Positions 15,885 through 23,624 of a DNA stretch of 27,650 nt are shown here, in pieces. Each line of letters opens with the position of its first letter. The first letter of the stretch is position 1. A model generated the notes under the pieces. It saw only the letters and a list, made by a program, of their open reading frames with translations. It did not search any database and had not been told where the DNA came from. This DNA comes from Candidatus Bipolaricaulota bacterium (GTDB taxonomy: Bacteria > Bipolaricaulota > Bipolaricaulia > M55B111): assembly GCA_018334595.1 (NCBI GenBank), contig JAGXLQ010000002.1, positions 1-27,650 of the forward strand, read 5' to 3'. The translations under genes and the position numbers were made by a program.

Positions 15885-18146
15885 CTATACCCCGGGAGTT
15901 GCTTCCAGGTAGAGGCAGTTTTCCCTGACGTAATCCAACATCCGGGAGTAGATTTCCGTCTCCCCGAGGGTGCCGGAATCGCCTATCATGATGAGCTTCC
16001 TTCTTGCTCGAGTCATTGCCACGTTGAGCCGGCGCTCGTCCTTGAGGAAACCGACCCTGTCGCCCTCGTTGCTTCTCACGAAGGATATCAGGATGACCTC
16101 CTTTTCCCTCCCCTGAAAGCCGTCGACCGACTTTATTTCCAGACCGTCCCCGCTGTGGCGGGACCTCAGCAGGTCTATCTGGTCGCTGTACGGAGATATT
16201 ACGCCCACGTCCTCTCCTTCAATGGTCGAAGTCAGCTCGTTTAGTATTACTCCCGTAATCCTTGCCTCGGCCGGGTTCTCACGAGAGTAAGAACCCCTCC
16301 TCTGCCGTTCAGCGGAAGGGGTAGGTGCGGTATCTATGAACACGACCGGTTCAGATGGATCAATTGCGTCTTCAACCCAGCCCTCTTCCGCGGAGATATC
16401 CCCCTTGGCTATGTCAATTAACGTGTGTTCCCGGACAGTCTCGTCCGCCTCGAGCAGGCCATCGTAGAATGACTGGTTGGGAAAGCGCATGATGTCTTCG
16501 TGCATGCGGTACTGGGTCCTGAGGGTCTCCGATATCCTGTCGCCACCCCGGTTGACGATCTTCTCGAACAACGTCCTTACCAGCCCATCTTCCGCCTCCC
16601 GGGAGAGGATGGTCGGGGGCAGCTGTTTGTGGTCCCCGGCGAGTACAAGGCGGTCAGCCCTGTTGATAGGGATGAGGCAGGATGGCTCAAGTGCCTGGGT
16701 CGCCTCGTCTATCACGGCCACGTCGAAGTTAAACCCCTCGAGCAAGTTCGAGCCGGATGTCGAATTGGTAGAGCAGACGACGTCCGCTTCCTGCAAAACT
16801 TCTTGAATTGCCTTGTCTCTCAGCTTTTCACTCTTTTTGTAGAGTTGATCTATCTCCTCCTGGAGTTTCAGCCACTGCGACATCTCGCGGATTTTCTCCC
16901 GGGAGACACCTCTCGACCCCGAACCCTTTTTCGCAAGTTGATGGATCTGTGAGTTACTCATCCCCCGGCGGTACCTACCAGAGGGGTATTGATAGGAGTC
17001 CTGTTCCTCCTTGAGTTCCGCGGCGCGCTCGATCAATTCTCTTGATCTCTTGAAATCGGGTAATTCTCCCACCTGGTAATCCAGCGTCACCTCGCGGAGG
17101 CCGGGAGTGACCCTTGCCGGGTGACCTAGCCGCACCAGATCTATCTCGCCGCCGGCGGTCATGAGAAACTGGACCATGTTGTCAACGGCGGCGTTCGATC
17201 CCGCTGTGGCCAGTATTTCAGCGCCGTCGGCGACCAACTGCCGGACTACCTTGGCTAGGGTAGTGGTCTTGCCCGTACCGGGTGGCCCGTGGATACAAAA
17301 GACGAATTCCGAATCCAGAGCCCTCCGGGCCGCGACGCCCTGCGAGCTGTTTAACCGGTGGTTTAGATCGTCTTGATCGGAGGGTTGTGGCGACGGTACC
17401 TCCCCAAACGGGGTTATGCCTACGAGCTTCCGGACCAGGTCCCTGCGTCGATGGAATGGAAGCCGTTCAAGGGCGGTCAGCATCCTCTGATAGGTGATGT
17501 CGTTGACGTACAGGTCCAGCCTGACCACGTCGTTTAAGAGAAAACCCGGTAGGGGGCCGTCGAAGGCCACCGTAATTGAGTAGTTTGTCTGCTCGGCCAC
17601 CGTTCCCGCCGGGTTGTCATCCCTAAGTGGGTCTGTCTTTGAAATCCTGACGAGGTCGCCGACGGCTATCTCGGTCTCTGGGAGTTTCGTTCCCCGTCTT
17701 CTCTTGCTGAACTTAACCATCACTTTGTATCCCAGGCCCTCGCCTGCATCCGTTCCCGTCAACCCCAGGACCGCCCGCCCGAGCTCCTGCCGTTCTTTGC
17801 CGCTGGTGTGTCTGATCTCCTTTTCGTGTCTTTCCATCTCCTCCTGCCGTTCCAGTTCGACCAGTTCCTTGTACCTGGAGATATATCGGGCGAGATACTT
17901 CCAGTCTTCAGGGTCCCATTGGGTAACCCTCACGCCGTTGACGCCCCGGATTGAAGAAATCGAGGAGGGGTCGTACTCGTTCTGGTCAGTGTATATCTCG
18001 ACCACCCCGTTACTTCCGTCCGCGTCTATCCTCCCTATATCCTCGGAGGAAAGTCGCGTCTGGTTTAACAGGGCTTCGTATATGTCGCCGGCGTCTGTGC
18101 CGGCGTGGATGCCGGATAAAACTAGGTAATGCTCGGTTGAATTCAT
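15885..18146 (-). CDS. superfamily 1 helicase, IGHMBP2/UPF1-like
   Basis: A 753-residue cytosolic protein. The region of about 140-225 looks like the beta-barrel 1B domain of UPF1-like helicases. Motif I is GPPGTGKT at 287-294, motif II is DEATQ at 480-484, motif III is GDHKQLPPT, and the C-terminal half has SVDGFQGREKEV and NVAMTRARRKLIMIGD (motifs V and VI). Such enzymes unwind RNA or DNA 5' to 3' using ATP. An N-terminal ~80-residue extension (LSGIHAGTDAGDIYEALLNQ...) is not recognised. ATG 18146 has no obvious ribosome site. It converges with the rhomboid gene, with only three bases between the stops. Confidence 0.93.
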   Translation of the reverse strand: MNSTEHYLVLSGIHAGTDAGDIYEALLNQTRLSSEDIGRIDADGSNGVVEIYTDQNEYDPSSISSIRGVNGVRVTQWDPEDWKYLARYISRYKELVELERQEEMERHEKEIRHTSGKERQELGRAVLGLTGTDAGEGLGYKVMVKFSKRRRGTKLPETEIAVGDLVRISKTDPLRDDNPAGTVAEQTNYSITVAFDGPLPGFLLNDVVRLDLYVNDITYQRMLTALERLPFHRRRDLVRKLVGITPFGEVPSPQPSDQDDLNHRLNSSQGVAARRALDSEFVFCIHGPPGTGKTTTLAKVVRQLVADGAEILATAGSNAAVDNMVQFLMTAGGEIDLVRLGHPARVTPGLREVTLDYQVGELPDFKRSRELIERAAELKEEQDSYQYPSGRYRRGMSNSQIHQLAKKGSGSRGVSREKIREMSQWLKLQEEIDQLYKKSEKLRDKAIQEVLQEADVVCSTNSTSGSNLLEGFNFDVAVIDEATQALEPSCLIPINRADRLVLAGDHKQLPPTILSREAEDGLVRTLFEKIVNRGGDRISETLRTQYRMHEDIMRFPNQSFYDGLLEADETVREHTLIDIAKGDISAEEGWVEDAIDPSEPVVFIDTAPTPSAERQRRGSYSRENPAEARITGVILNELTSTIEGEDVGVISPYSDQIDLLRSRHSGDGLEIKSVDGFQGREKEVILISFVRSNEGDRVGFLKDERRLNVAMTRARRKLIMIGDSGTLGETEIYSRMLDYVRENCLYLEATPGV

Positions 18147-18181
18147 AAGACGGGTTTCATCAAGGGTGAATTGAGTTAAGG

Positions 18182-18210
18182 TTGAATTGGTTTTATCGGG
18201 AAACTATACT
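18182..18210 (+). promoter_or_regulatory. promoter of the tRNA-Leu gene
   Basis: TTGAAT (18182-18187) and TATACT (18205-18210) are separated by exactly 17 bases. Transcription would start about 18217, three bases before the mature tRNA. This is the best sigma-70-type promoter in the window. Confidence 0.8.
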
Positions 18211-18219
18211 TTAGCTCAA

Positions 18220-18308
18220 GCCAGGGTGGCGGAATTGGCAGACGCGCGGGACTCAAAATCCCGTGGTCCTTACGGACCGTGCGGGTTCGACTCCCGCCCT
18301 TGGCACCA
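18220..18308 (+). tRNA. tRNA-Leu (anticodon CAA)
   Basis: A class II tRNA with CCA encoded. The acceptor stem is GCCAGGG/CCTTGGC with discriminator A. The anticodon stem GGGA/TCCC holds loop CTCAAAA, giving anticodon CAA, which reads UUG. The long variable arm GGTCC-TTAC-GGACC and the T-arm GGGTTCGACTCCC are intact. Confidence 0.97.
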
Positions 18309-18312
18309 TCTA

Positions 18313-18504
18313 CTATATTGCTTTCTTCACCTTCCCGCTTTTGATGCAGTCGGTGCAGACTGTCATCTTGACCTTTTTGCCGTCCTTCCATGCTTTTACC
18401 TGTTTTAGGTTTGGTCTCCGCTTGCGGTTAACCCTGTGATTAGAGTTGCTGACGTTCTTGCCAAAACTAGTTTCTTTTCCACAAATTTCGCACCTGTTAG
18501 CCAT
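18313..18504 (-). CDS. rpmB: 50S ribosomal protein L28
   Basis: A 63-residue basic protein of the large ribosomal subunit. It begins MANRCEICGKETSFGKNVSNSN, then HRVNRKRRPNLKQVK, and has a second cysteine pair CTDC near the end; together these make the four-cysteine zinc-binding form of L28. ATG 18504 follows AAAGGTGA at the right distance; the three extra codons upstream (MII) are not needed. The ribosome site and start lie inside the last codons of tsaB, an eight-base overlap, so its translation is probably linked to tsaB. Confidence 0.97.
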   Translation of the reverse strand: MANRCEICGKETSFGKNVSNSNHRVNRKRRPNLKQVKAWKDGKKVKMTVCTDCIKSGKVKKAI

Positions 18505-19204
18505 TATTATCACCTTTTTGTTTTTTTACCCAGTTCAACTCCGCAATTGGCCTTTGAGCATAGAGGGGCTCTATCGACGTTATCTGGTCAACGCCCTCGT
18601 CTATCTTCTCGCCCAAAAACCCTATCTGTGCACCCGAAGGGTAGTTGAGCCTTCCCTCGGCCAGGATGGAGTTATCAAACTGCCCAAACTCGCCGGAGTT
18701 ATGCGCTACCCCGTCTCCAACCAGCAGAACGGGATGTCCCCTATCGCCGGCGTTATCCTCCAGAATTCCTTCGAGATTGGCAATCGAGGTCGACTCCTCC
18801 CCCCGAATCTTCTCGCCGTCTTCGTCGAAAAGCGCGTAGTATACGAGGTTTCTGCGGTCCGAGATAATCGTGCAGACTGGACCGGAGTACCCTTTGACCC
18901 GGCTGTAGTAGGCCTCCGTGAGAGTGATGCCAACCACGGTTACACCTAGCCCGTGTGCCAGGCCCTGAGCTGTACTAATCCCGATCCTCAACCCCGTAAA
19001 AGACCCCGGACCTATCGATACGGCTATTCTGGAGATCTCATCAAGCTGAACCTCGACCTCGTGAAGCAAGGTATCCAGCGTAGCAAGCAACTTTTCCGAT
19101 TGGCTCTCCCTGGCGTTAAAGGTAAATTCACCTTGAAGGTTCCCGTTCGCGATCAGGCCGATAGTGCCGTAACGGGTCGAAGTGTCAATGCCTAATGTAG
19201 TCAT
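18497..19204 (-). CDS. tsaB: tRNA threonylcarbamoyladenosine biosynthesis protein TsaB
   Basis: A 235-residue cytosolic protein of the ASKHA fold. With TsaD and TsaE it transfers the threonylcarbamoyl group onto A37 of ANN-decoding tRNAs (t6A). The N-terminus TTLGIDTSTRYGTIGLI and the IGPGSFTGLRIGISTAQGLA segment (about 65-85; GPGSFTGLR is the hallmark) identify it. Length is normal. A possible -10 box TATTAT lies about 10 bases before the ATG on the minus strand. The stop overlaps the rpmB start by eight bases. tsaD and tsaE are not in this window. Confidence 0.95.
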   Translation of the reverse strand: MTTLGIDTSTRYGTIGLIANGNLQGEFTFNARESQSEKLLATLDTLLHEVEVQLDEISRIAVSIGPGSFTGLRIGISTAQGLAHGLGVTVVGITLTEAYYSRVKGYSGPVCTIISDRRNLVYYALFDEDGEKIRGEESTSIANLEGILEDNAGDRGHPVLLVGDGVAHNSGEFGQFDNSILAEGRLNYPSGAQIGFLGEKIDEGVDQITSIEPLYAQRPIAELNWVKKQKGDNNG

Positions 19205-19297
19205 AAAGTCCCATATAATACCGTTCGAGTTTAGAAATTCTAACGCAAGGGTGCGGAGGGTTCAACGCTTGGCGTCGCCCGTCCGCCCCGTCCCCCG

Positions 19298-19612
19298 TTA
19301 CTTTAGTTTCACGGCCGTGCCGTAGACGAGGATCTCGGCGGCTCCACCCATTGTCTGCGACGTAGTAAACCGGACCTCAATCACCGCGTCCGCTCCGAGG
19401 TCGTTTGCCTCGTCGACCATTCTACTGATCGCCTCCTCCCTGGCGTCGGATAGCATCTGCGTGTAGTCCTTGATCTCTCCGCCGATGATGTTTCTTAGTC
19501 CCGCGAGTATGTCCCGGCCGACATTTCTCGCCCGAATCGTATTCCCCCTCACGAGACCTAGCGTCTCTTCGATCTCTGTATCCACAATGTTGCCGGTAGT
19601 CGATAGTCTCAT
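19298..19612 (-). CDS. YbjQ/UPF0145 family protein
   Basis: A 104-residue soluble protein, the normal family length. Family marks are MRLSTTGNI, RARNVGRDILAGLRNIIGGEIKDY and the AREEAISRMVDEANDLGADAVIEVRF stretch (about 60-85). The fold forms a pentameric barrel; a metal-binding role has been suggested but the function is not established. ATG 19612 follows a GAGGTG site, better than the in-frame GTG at 19621 that is part of that site. It is transcribed toward tsaB with a 93-bp gap holding a GCGGA/TCCGC inverted repeat. Confidence 0.92.
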   Translation of the reverse strand: MRLSTTGNIVDTEIEETLGLVRGNTIRARNVGRDILAGLRNIIGGEIKDYTQMLSDAREEAISRMVDEANDLGADAVIEVRFTTSQTMGGAAEILVYGTAVKLK

Positions 19613-19756
19613 TTTCTTCACCTCGATTTTCTTCGGTACCGTGTCTTCACCTAGACCGTATGGCGTATCCCCGGGTTGGACTCCGTCCTTAGGTTGCGGA
19701 GGGACCGTTGGGGTATAGCCTCAACAGGTGCCTAACTGTATGGTATGGTGTACCTA

Positions 19757-19784
19757 ATTATCTACATTTTTTTGTCTGAAACAA
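19757..19784 (-). promoter_or_regulatory. putative promoter for the YbjQ/UPF0145 gene
   Basis: On the minus strand TTGTTT (19784-19779) and GATAAT (19762-19757) are 16 bases apart. Transcription from here would give a leader of about 140 bases before ATG 19612. Confidence 0.4.
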
Positions 19785-19802
19785 ACCTAACCGCTCCGTT
19801 TC

Positions 19803-19938
19803 TGCCTGGGTATGAGCCCTCCGCAGGCCCAGGCCCCGGTAAAAACGGGCCAGGGGGTCAACCATCCTCGGAAATCTTCCACCCCCACTCAGGCGGGCCG
19901 TGTCACCTTCTGGGCAGGACACAATTCCCATAAGGGAA
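19803..19938. other. GC-rich hairpin cluster, possible small structured RNA
   Basis: Consecutive inverted repeats are seen: GCCTG/CAGGC (19804-19828), CCC-A-GGCCC/GGGCC-A-GGG (19828-19855), the competing GGGGGT/ACCCCC (19853-19886), GTGTC/GACAC (19900-19922) and TTCCC-ATAA-GGGAA (19925-19938). CTGCC (19803) can also pair with GGCAG (19913-19917). It lies between the proposed divergent promoters of the YbjQ gene and spoVG and so may belong to neither leader. No known RNA family was recognised and the strand is not clear. Confidence 0.35.
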
Positions 19939-19948
19939 AGCCTCTATG

Positions 19949-19977
19949 TTGAAAATGGAAAATTGTTGTGCTACCAT
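19949..19977 (+). promoter_or_regulatory. putative spoVG promoter
   Basis: TTGAAA (19949-19954) and TACCAT (19972-19977) are 17 bases apart, and a TG lies one base before the -10 box (extended -10). Transcription would begin near 19984, giving a leader of about 34 bases that includes the AAGGAGAGG ribosome site at 20002-20010. Confidence 0.6.
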
Positions 19978-20017
19978 TTTCTAACTTAAACGAATACAGA
20001 AAAGGAGAGGTTTTACA

Positions 20018-20419
20018 GTGGAAATAACTAGAGTCGAAATCAGGCCGATGAAGGATGAGGGAAACTTAAAGTCATTCTGTTCAGTTGTGTTCGACGACGT
20101 TTTTATCATTCATTCCGTTAAAGTTATCGAGGGAAGCAATGGACTTTTTGTGGCAATGCCGAGTCGGGAAGTTGGAGATGGAGAATATCGGGATACTGCC
20201 CATCCAATTGACAACGATTTCCGCTTAAAACTTGAGGAAAAGGTTCTTAAAAAGTATCGAGAGGTTGTCGGGGAAGATTCCGAACCGGTGGAAGAGGAAG
20301 TTGGCCTCGAAGAAGAGGAGGAAGAGGAAGAAGAGGAGGAAGAAGAGCCGGTGGAAGAGGAATTAGATGACGATTCGGACGAGGAGATCGAGGACCTGAG
20401 CTTTACAGATAAGTTCTAG
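20018..20419 (+). CDS. spoVG: SpoVG family regulator with long acidic tail
   Basis: A 133-residue protein starting with GTG 20018, eight bases after AAGGAGAGG. Residues 1-84 match SpoVG: MEITRVEIRPM, LKSFCSVVFDDVFIIHSVKVIEG (residues about 16-38) and FVAMPSREVGDGEYRDTAHPI. SpoVG is a small dimeric nucleic-acid-binding regulator, known in Bacillus, Listeria, Staphylococcus and Borrelia; it does not by itself imply sporulation. After the core comes an unusual ~45-residue tail made almost wholly of Glu and Asp, including 13 consecutive Glu codons, ending in DLSFTDKF. The tail mixes GAA and GAG codons, so it is not a simple trinucleotide expansion. Confidence 0.93.
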   Translation: MEITRVEIRPMKDEGNLKSFCSVVFDDVFIIHSVKVIEGSNGLFVAMPSREVGDGEYRDTAHPIDNDFRLKLEEKVLKKYREVVGEDSEPVEEEVGLEEEEEEEEEEEEEPVEEELDDDSDEEIEDLSFTDKF

Positions 20420-20445
20420 TTTACGCTAGGATGTAGCATAAAATT

Positions 20446-20519
20446 TAGGGCGTGGCCAAGTGGTAAGGCACAGGGTTTTGGTCCCTGGACCGGTGGTTCG
20501 AGTCCACCCGCCCTAGCCA
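20446..20519 (+). tRNA. tRNA-Gln (anticodon TTG)
   Basis: The acceptor stem is TAGGGCG/CGCCCTA with discriminator G and encoded CCA. The anticodon stem CAGGG/CCCTG holds loop TTTTGGT, giving anticodon TTG. The T-arm GGTGGTTCGAGTCCACC is intact. It starts 26 bases after spoVG and may be co-transcribed with it; TAAAAT at 20439-20444 is too close to the tRNA 5' end to be a likely -10 box. Confidence 0.96.
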
Positions 20520-20528
20520 GTTCCCCGT

Positions 20529-20948
20529 TCATCCCTTTTCCCTTTCTAAGGCGAACGCTGAAAGCAAGCTCGTGGCGGCACAGCCCACGGCAATCCCGGC
20601 GAGGTCGGCAAACCAGTCGGCTATCGAGGCACTCCTGTAGCTGACGGCCATCTGGGATATCTCGGTTACCCCGGCAAAAAGGAGCGAGGTTACGATAAGG
20701 GCGGCGAACTTTCCCCTGGTGACCCCGCCCCACGTCTCTAGCGCCTTGAACCCGATCAGGAAGTATATGACGAACTCTCCTCCGTGCAGCAGCTTATCCA
20801 GGCCGCTAAACCTGCCGATCGCCCCCTGCGGGTCCATTGGCTTCAGCGCCAGGTAGAATATGGCTCCGGTGTAAAGGAGGAAAACCGCCACCCAGGCCCT
20901 AGACCCGGCGATCTTCTTTAAGAGGTCGGTGGTTATACTTCTGTCCAT
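20529..20948 (-). CDS. VanZ-like family membrane protein
   Basis: A 139-residue protein with about four membrane segments. The family pattern is present: DKLLHGGEFVIYFLIGF (about 50-66; usual DKxxHxxxYxxLG), then a GVTEISQ segment and RSASIADWFADLAGIAVG (usual RxxSxxDxxANxxG). VanZ-like proteins are linked to low-level teicoplanin resistance in enterococci, but most members have unknown roles. It ends 9 bases past the tRNA-Gln gene on the other strand and is the last gene of the nif3-led operon, 21 bases after the TPM gene. Confidence 0.85.
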   Translation of the reverse strand: MDRSITTDLLKKIAGSRAWVAVFLLYTGAIFYLALKPMDPQGAIGRFSGLDKLLHGGEFVIYFLIGFKALETWGGVTRGKFAALIVTSLLFAGVTEISQMAVSYRSASIADWFADLAGIAVGCAATSLLSAFALEREKG

Positions 20949-20969
20949 GCTAGACTTCCCATTTTCCGG

Positions 20970-21707
20970 TCATTCGCGTTCGTAATATCCACATTTTGGA
21001 CAATACTTTTCCCGGCGGTCGGGTAGGGTTCCGGTAACTTTCATTCTGCTCCCGCACCGGGGGCATCTGATCTTGGCTTCTCGGATCAACAGAAATAGTA
21101 ACAGGGCTAGGGTTAACGCTCCACCGAAAACATAGTAGAGGAGATTGCCTTCTCTTGAGGTCTTTCTCGTCTCCTCGTCTTCCGAGCCGGGGTTAAACTG
21201 CAACGAATGGAACGTGTCGACGCTGTTGAGGACGGCGTCTCTGACGTCCCCGGATTCCACCATGTTGGTTATCTCCTCCTGAAACTCCTGGTAAGAGGTC
21301 TCCCCCGAGAACAGGCTCCTGATTGACCCCGGCAAGGAGAAGCTCCCCTTCCACCCGTCGTCTTCCCTGACAAATACCATCAGTCCTTCATTTGAATTAT
21401 CGTGGAGCTCCCATTTTCGGCTGACTTCAAAACCGAACCTGTCGGGGTTGCTGTAGGGATCGTTTAGGGATATCAGGACCGTTAGCCCCTTCCCCGCGGA
21501 GGCAAGTTCGGACAGTCTTTCCTCCAGATGGGAGTGATCGCCGACCCTGAGGACGTTAGCGTAGTCGTTAATTCTGCCGATCTTCTGTGGGAGGCGCGCG
21601 GCACTTGAAGTGAAGCTAAAAAGGAAAGCTAAGAGGATGAGGAATAAGAAAGAATACTGCCTTTTTCTAAATCTACCTGATATAAAGTATTCTCGAACAG
21701 TTCTCAC
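20970..21707 (-). CDS. TPM-domain membrane protein with C-terminal zinc ribbon
   Basis: A 245-residue protein. A basic N-terminus and hydrophobic stretch (about 18-36) form a signal peptide or anchor. The TPM_phosphatase/Psb32-like domain follows: INDYANVL near 45, LEERLSELASAGKGLTVLISL, then SNEGLMVFVREDDGWK. A membrane segment lies at about 187-207, and the tail has a zinc ribbon CPRCG...CPKCG (about 214-240). Related proteins act in photosystem II repair in plants or as membrane quality-control factors; no function can be stated here. The GTG start at 21707 overlaps the end of the COG1579 gene by 35 bases and lacks a good ribosome site. Confidence 0.8.
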   Translation of the reverse strand: MRTVREYFISGRFRKRQYSFLFLILLAFLFSFTSSAARLPQKIGRINDYANVLRVGDHSHLEERLSELASAGKGLTVLISLNDPYSNPDRFGFEVSRKWELHDNSNEGLMVFVREDDGWKGSFSLPGSIRSLFSGETSYQEFQEEITNMVESGDVRDAVLNSVDTFHSLQFNPGSEDEETRKTSREGNLLYYVFGGALTLALLLFLLIREAKIRCPRCGSRMKVTGTLPDRREKYCPKCGYYERE

Positions 21708-22374
21708 AGGTCGCTATCCCCTGGTCGCTTCGGGCCTTCTTGATCGTGTTTTTGCTGACTGACATTTGACAGCCCTGACAGACTCCGTTTATTATCTGGA
21801 CGACGGGCTCGTTGGCGTTTGATTTAAGCCTGTTGTATTGTTTGACGAGCCTGTCGGGAATTTCCCCCAGTATCGCCTTTCTTTCGCCGGAGACCTCCTC
21901 AATCTCGGAAAGGAGGCCCTCCTTTTCCTCGTCCAGGCTCTCGATCAGAGAACTCTTCTCGTCGACCTTATCCTTCGACTCGCTTCTTCTCCTATTTCGT
22001 TTCTCCTTGAGCTCGTCGATCTTCATCATTATGTTGATGGCGTCGTCTTCGAGTTCTTCGAGCCTGTCCGTCGTGTGTTGCACCTTTTCCTTCAGGGCTT
22101 CCGTCTCCTTGAAACTTATTATTCCCTGGTCGAGCCTGTCCTGGTATTTATTTATCTGTTCCTGCAGTTCGTCAGCATTCTCGTTTTTCTCCTCGCTTTT
22201 CCGTATTAGCGCCGACAGCTTTTCTTCTCCCTCCCTCTCATTCTCCTCGATTGCCCCTATCTGCCCTCTTATCTTCTCCTGTCGCGCCTCGATCGAATCA
22301 ATTTGATTGCGTTTCTCCCTGATGAGCCTGTCGGCGTTCTGTAGGTCAAGTAATTTCTTTACGTTATTATTCAC
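21673..22374 (-). CDS. coiled-coil protein with C4 zinc ribbon (COG1579)
   Basis: A 233-residue protein. Residues about 5-175 are a charged Leu/Glu/Lys/Arg-rich coiled coil with two antiparallel arms. The C-terminus carries a zf-RING_7 type zinc ribbon, CQGCQ (about 199-203) and CENC (about 223-226). COG1579 proteins are thought to bind nucleic acid, but the role is not established. The start is GTG 22374 with GGAGGG nine bases upstream; it overlaps the nif3-like stop by eight bases. A nif3-COG1579 neighbour pair recurs in many bacteria. Confidence 0.92.
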   Translation of the reverse strand: MNNNVKKLLDLQNADRLIREKRNQIDSIEARQEKIRGQIGAIEENEREGEEKLSALIRKSEEKNENADELQEQINKYQDRLDQGIISFKETEALKEKVQHTTDRLEELEDDAINIMMKIDELKEKRNRRRSESKDKVDEKSSLIESLDEEKEGLLSEIEEVSGERKAILGEIPDRLVKQYNRLKSNANEPVVQIINGVCQGCQMSVSKNTIKKARSDQGIATCENCSRILYIR

Positions 22375-23473
22375 CTCGGGTTCCCTCCATATATTGGAAA
22401 ATTTCCAGCTCAGATCTGGAGAACTCCTCTTCGAACAACTCCGTTAACCGGGGGACGAATATCTTCTCCGAATGAAAGTGTCCTATTTCTACGACTACCA
22501 GGCCCTCTTCGTACGCGTCCATCCTTTCGTGGTAGTCTAGCTCCCCGGTCACCAGGGCGCCCGCCTCGGAGTTGATCGCGGGGTACAACCCCGCTCCTCC
22601 CGCCCCCGGTGAGACGGCCAACGTGGTAATTGGCCCGTCCGGCTCTCCGGTTATCTTCATCTCATCTACTTTTGTGTTTAACGATTCAGTTACCAAGTCA
22701 ACTACATCTTCAAGGCCCAAAGGTCTGGTGGTATGGCCAATTCTGCCCAGCCCAACTTCCGGGTTTATCCTCTCGGTTTCTTCAATCGAGTACCCCGGTT
22801 CCTCGTAGGGGTGGACTTCCATCAGCGCAGAAACCGCCCGGTCCTTGAGGTCTGGGCTCAGGATGAATTCGAGGCGGGCCTCTGCGGTTGATTCCCCCTT
22901 ACCCCGCGCTCCCCTTGCCGGGGTGGCTGATTCGGACGGCGTAAAGAAGCCCTCCGAACGGACCCTGTAGTAGCTGTTTGAGTAGTTCCCTAGGCTTCCC
23001 AGTCCGACAGCTTGTAAGGCGTCTACTACCTCCGCTTCGTGGGCCGGGGGGACGAAGACGATCATCCTCAACAGGTTCCCTCCCCTGACTGGTTTTAGCA
23101 CCCTGGAGGATCGTAGCCCCAATCTTTCGGCCAGGGCATCTGATAGTCCTCTCGCGGAGTGATCGAATGGTGTATGGATTGAGACTAAGTCGATCTGGTT
23201 ATCTATGAGCTGGAGCAGCTTGCTCCCTACGAGAGTCCCTTCTTCCAGGCCCTCCAGCGAATTGAAGATGAGGGGGTGGTGGGTGATAATTAGCTCGACG
23301 TCCCGGTTTACACCGTACTGGATGAGGTCTCTCGTGGGGTCCAGGCCAACGAGCAGCCTCTCCACTTCGTCGCGATCCCGTTTAACCTGGAACCCCGAGT
23401 TGTCCCACTCCTCTTCAAGGTACGGTGGAGCGGCTTCCTCGAGGAAAACCTGTATTGCTCTATACGAGACCAG
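22367..23473 (-). CDS. Nif3-like dinuclear metal center protein (YqfO/GTP cyclohydrolase I type 2 homologue)
   Basis: About 368 residues, close to B. subtilis YqfO. The first ATG/GTG/TTG in frame is GTG 23365, which would cut off the conserved YLEEEWDNSGFQ segment (EEWDNxGxQ, near residue 20) encoded just upstream. The frame is open back to a TAG right before CTG 23473, and GCGAGGTGA lies 4-5 bases before that CTG, so I take CTG as the start. Metal ligands are visible in ITHHPLIFN, HTPFDHS and the C-terminal GHFHSEK. A ~130-residue PII-like insert sits between the halves, as in longer family members. The biochemical function is unsettled. It is the first gene of a four-gene minus-strand operon. 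Confidence 0.9.
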   Translation of the reverse strand: MVSYRAIQVFLEEAAPPYLEEEWDNSGFQVKRDRDEVERLLVGLDPTRDLIQYGVNRDVELIITHHPLIFNSLEGLEEGTLVGSKLLQLIDNQIDLVSIHTPFDHSARGLSDALAERLGLRSSRVLKPVRGGNLLRMIVFVPPAHEAEVVDALQAVGLGSLGNYSNSYYRVRSEGFFTPSESATPARGARGKGESTAEARLEFILSPDLKDRAVSALMEVHPYEEPGYSIEETERINPEVGLGRIGHTTRPLGLEDVVDLVTESLNTKVDEMKITGEPDGPITTLAVSPGAGGAGLYPAINSEAGALVTGELDYHERMDAYEEGLVVVEIGHFHSEKIFVPRLTELFEEEFSRSELEIFQYMEGTRGE

Positions 23474-23588
23474 CTAAATCACCTCGCTTGATAATATAAA
23501 CCCCCATGGGGTAAATATCAATATATCAAGTGAGAAGGTACTCTGGCAGCGGAGGCCGGTCTGTGTGTAAATATTTGTTTCTTACGGT

Positions 23589-23594
23589 TATAAT
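23589..23594 (+). promoter_or_regulatory. -10 element of the GH130-GT4 operon
   Basis: A perfect TATAAT lies 30 bases before the GH130 start codon. The -35 region at 17 bases' distance (TGTAAA) matches only half of TTGACA. Confidence 0.55.
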
Positions 23595-23624
23595 AGTAAG
23601 ACTTAAACAACCCTAAGGAGGGAC

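Noticed and set aside
19745..19933. 62-codon plus-strand frame before spoVG.
   Set aside because: No ribosome site; Pro/Gly-rich translation arises from the GC-rich inverted repeats.
20308..20355. GAAGAG repeat in spoVG considered as a microsatellite or assembly artefact.
   Set aside because: The codons alternate irregularly and the frame continues to a sensible end, so it reads as a genuine acidic tail.
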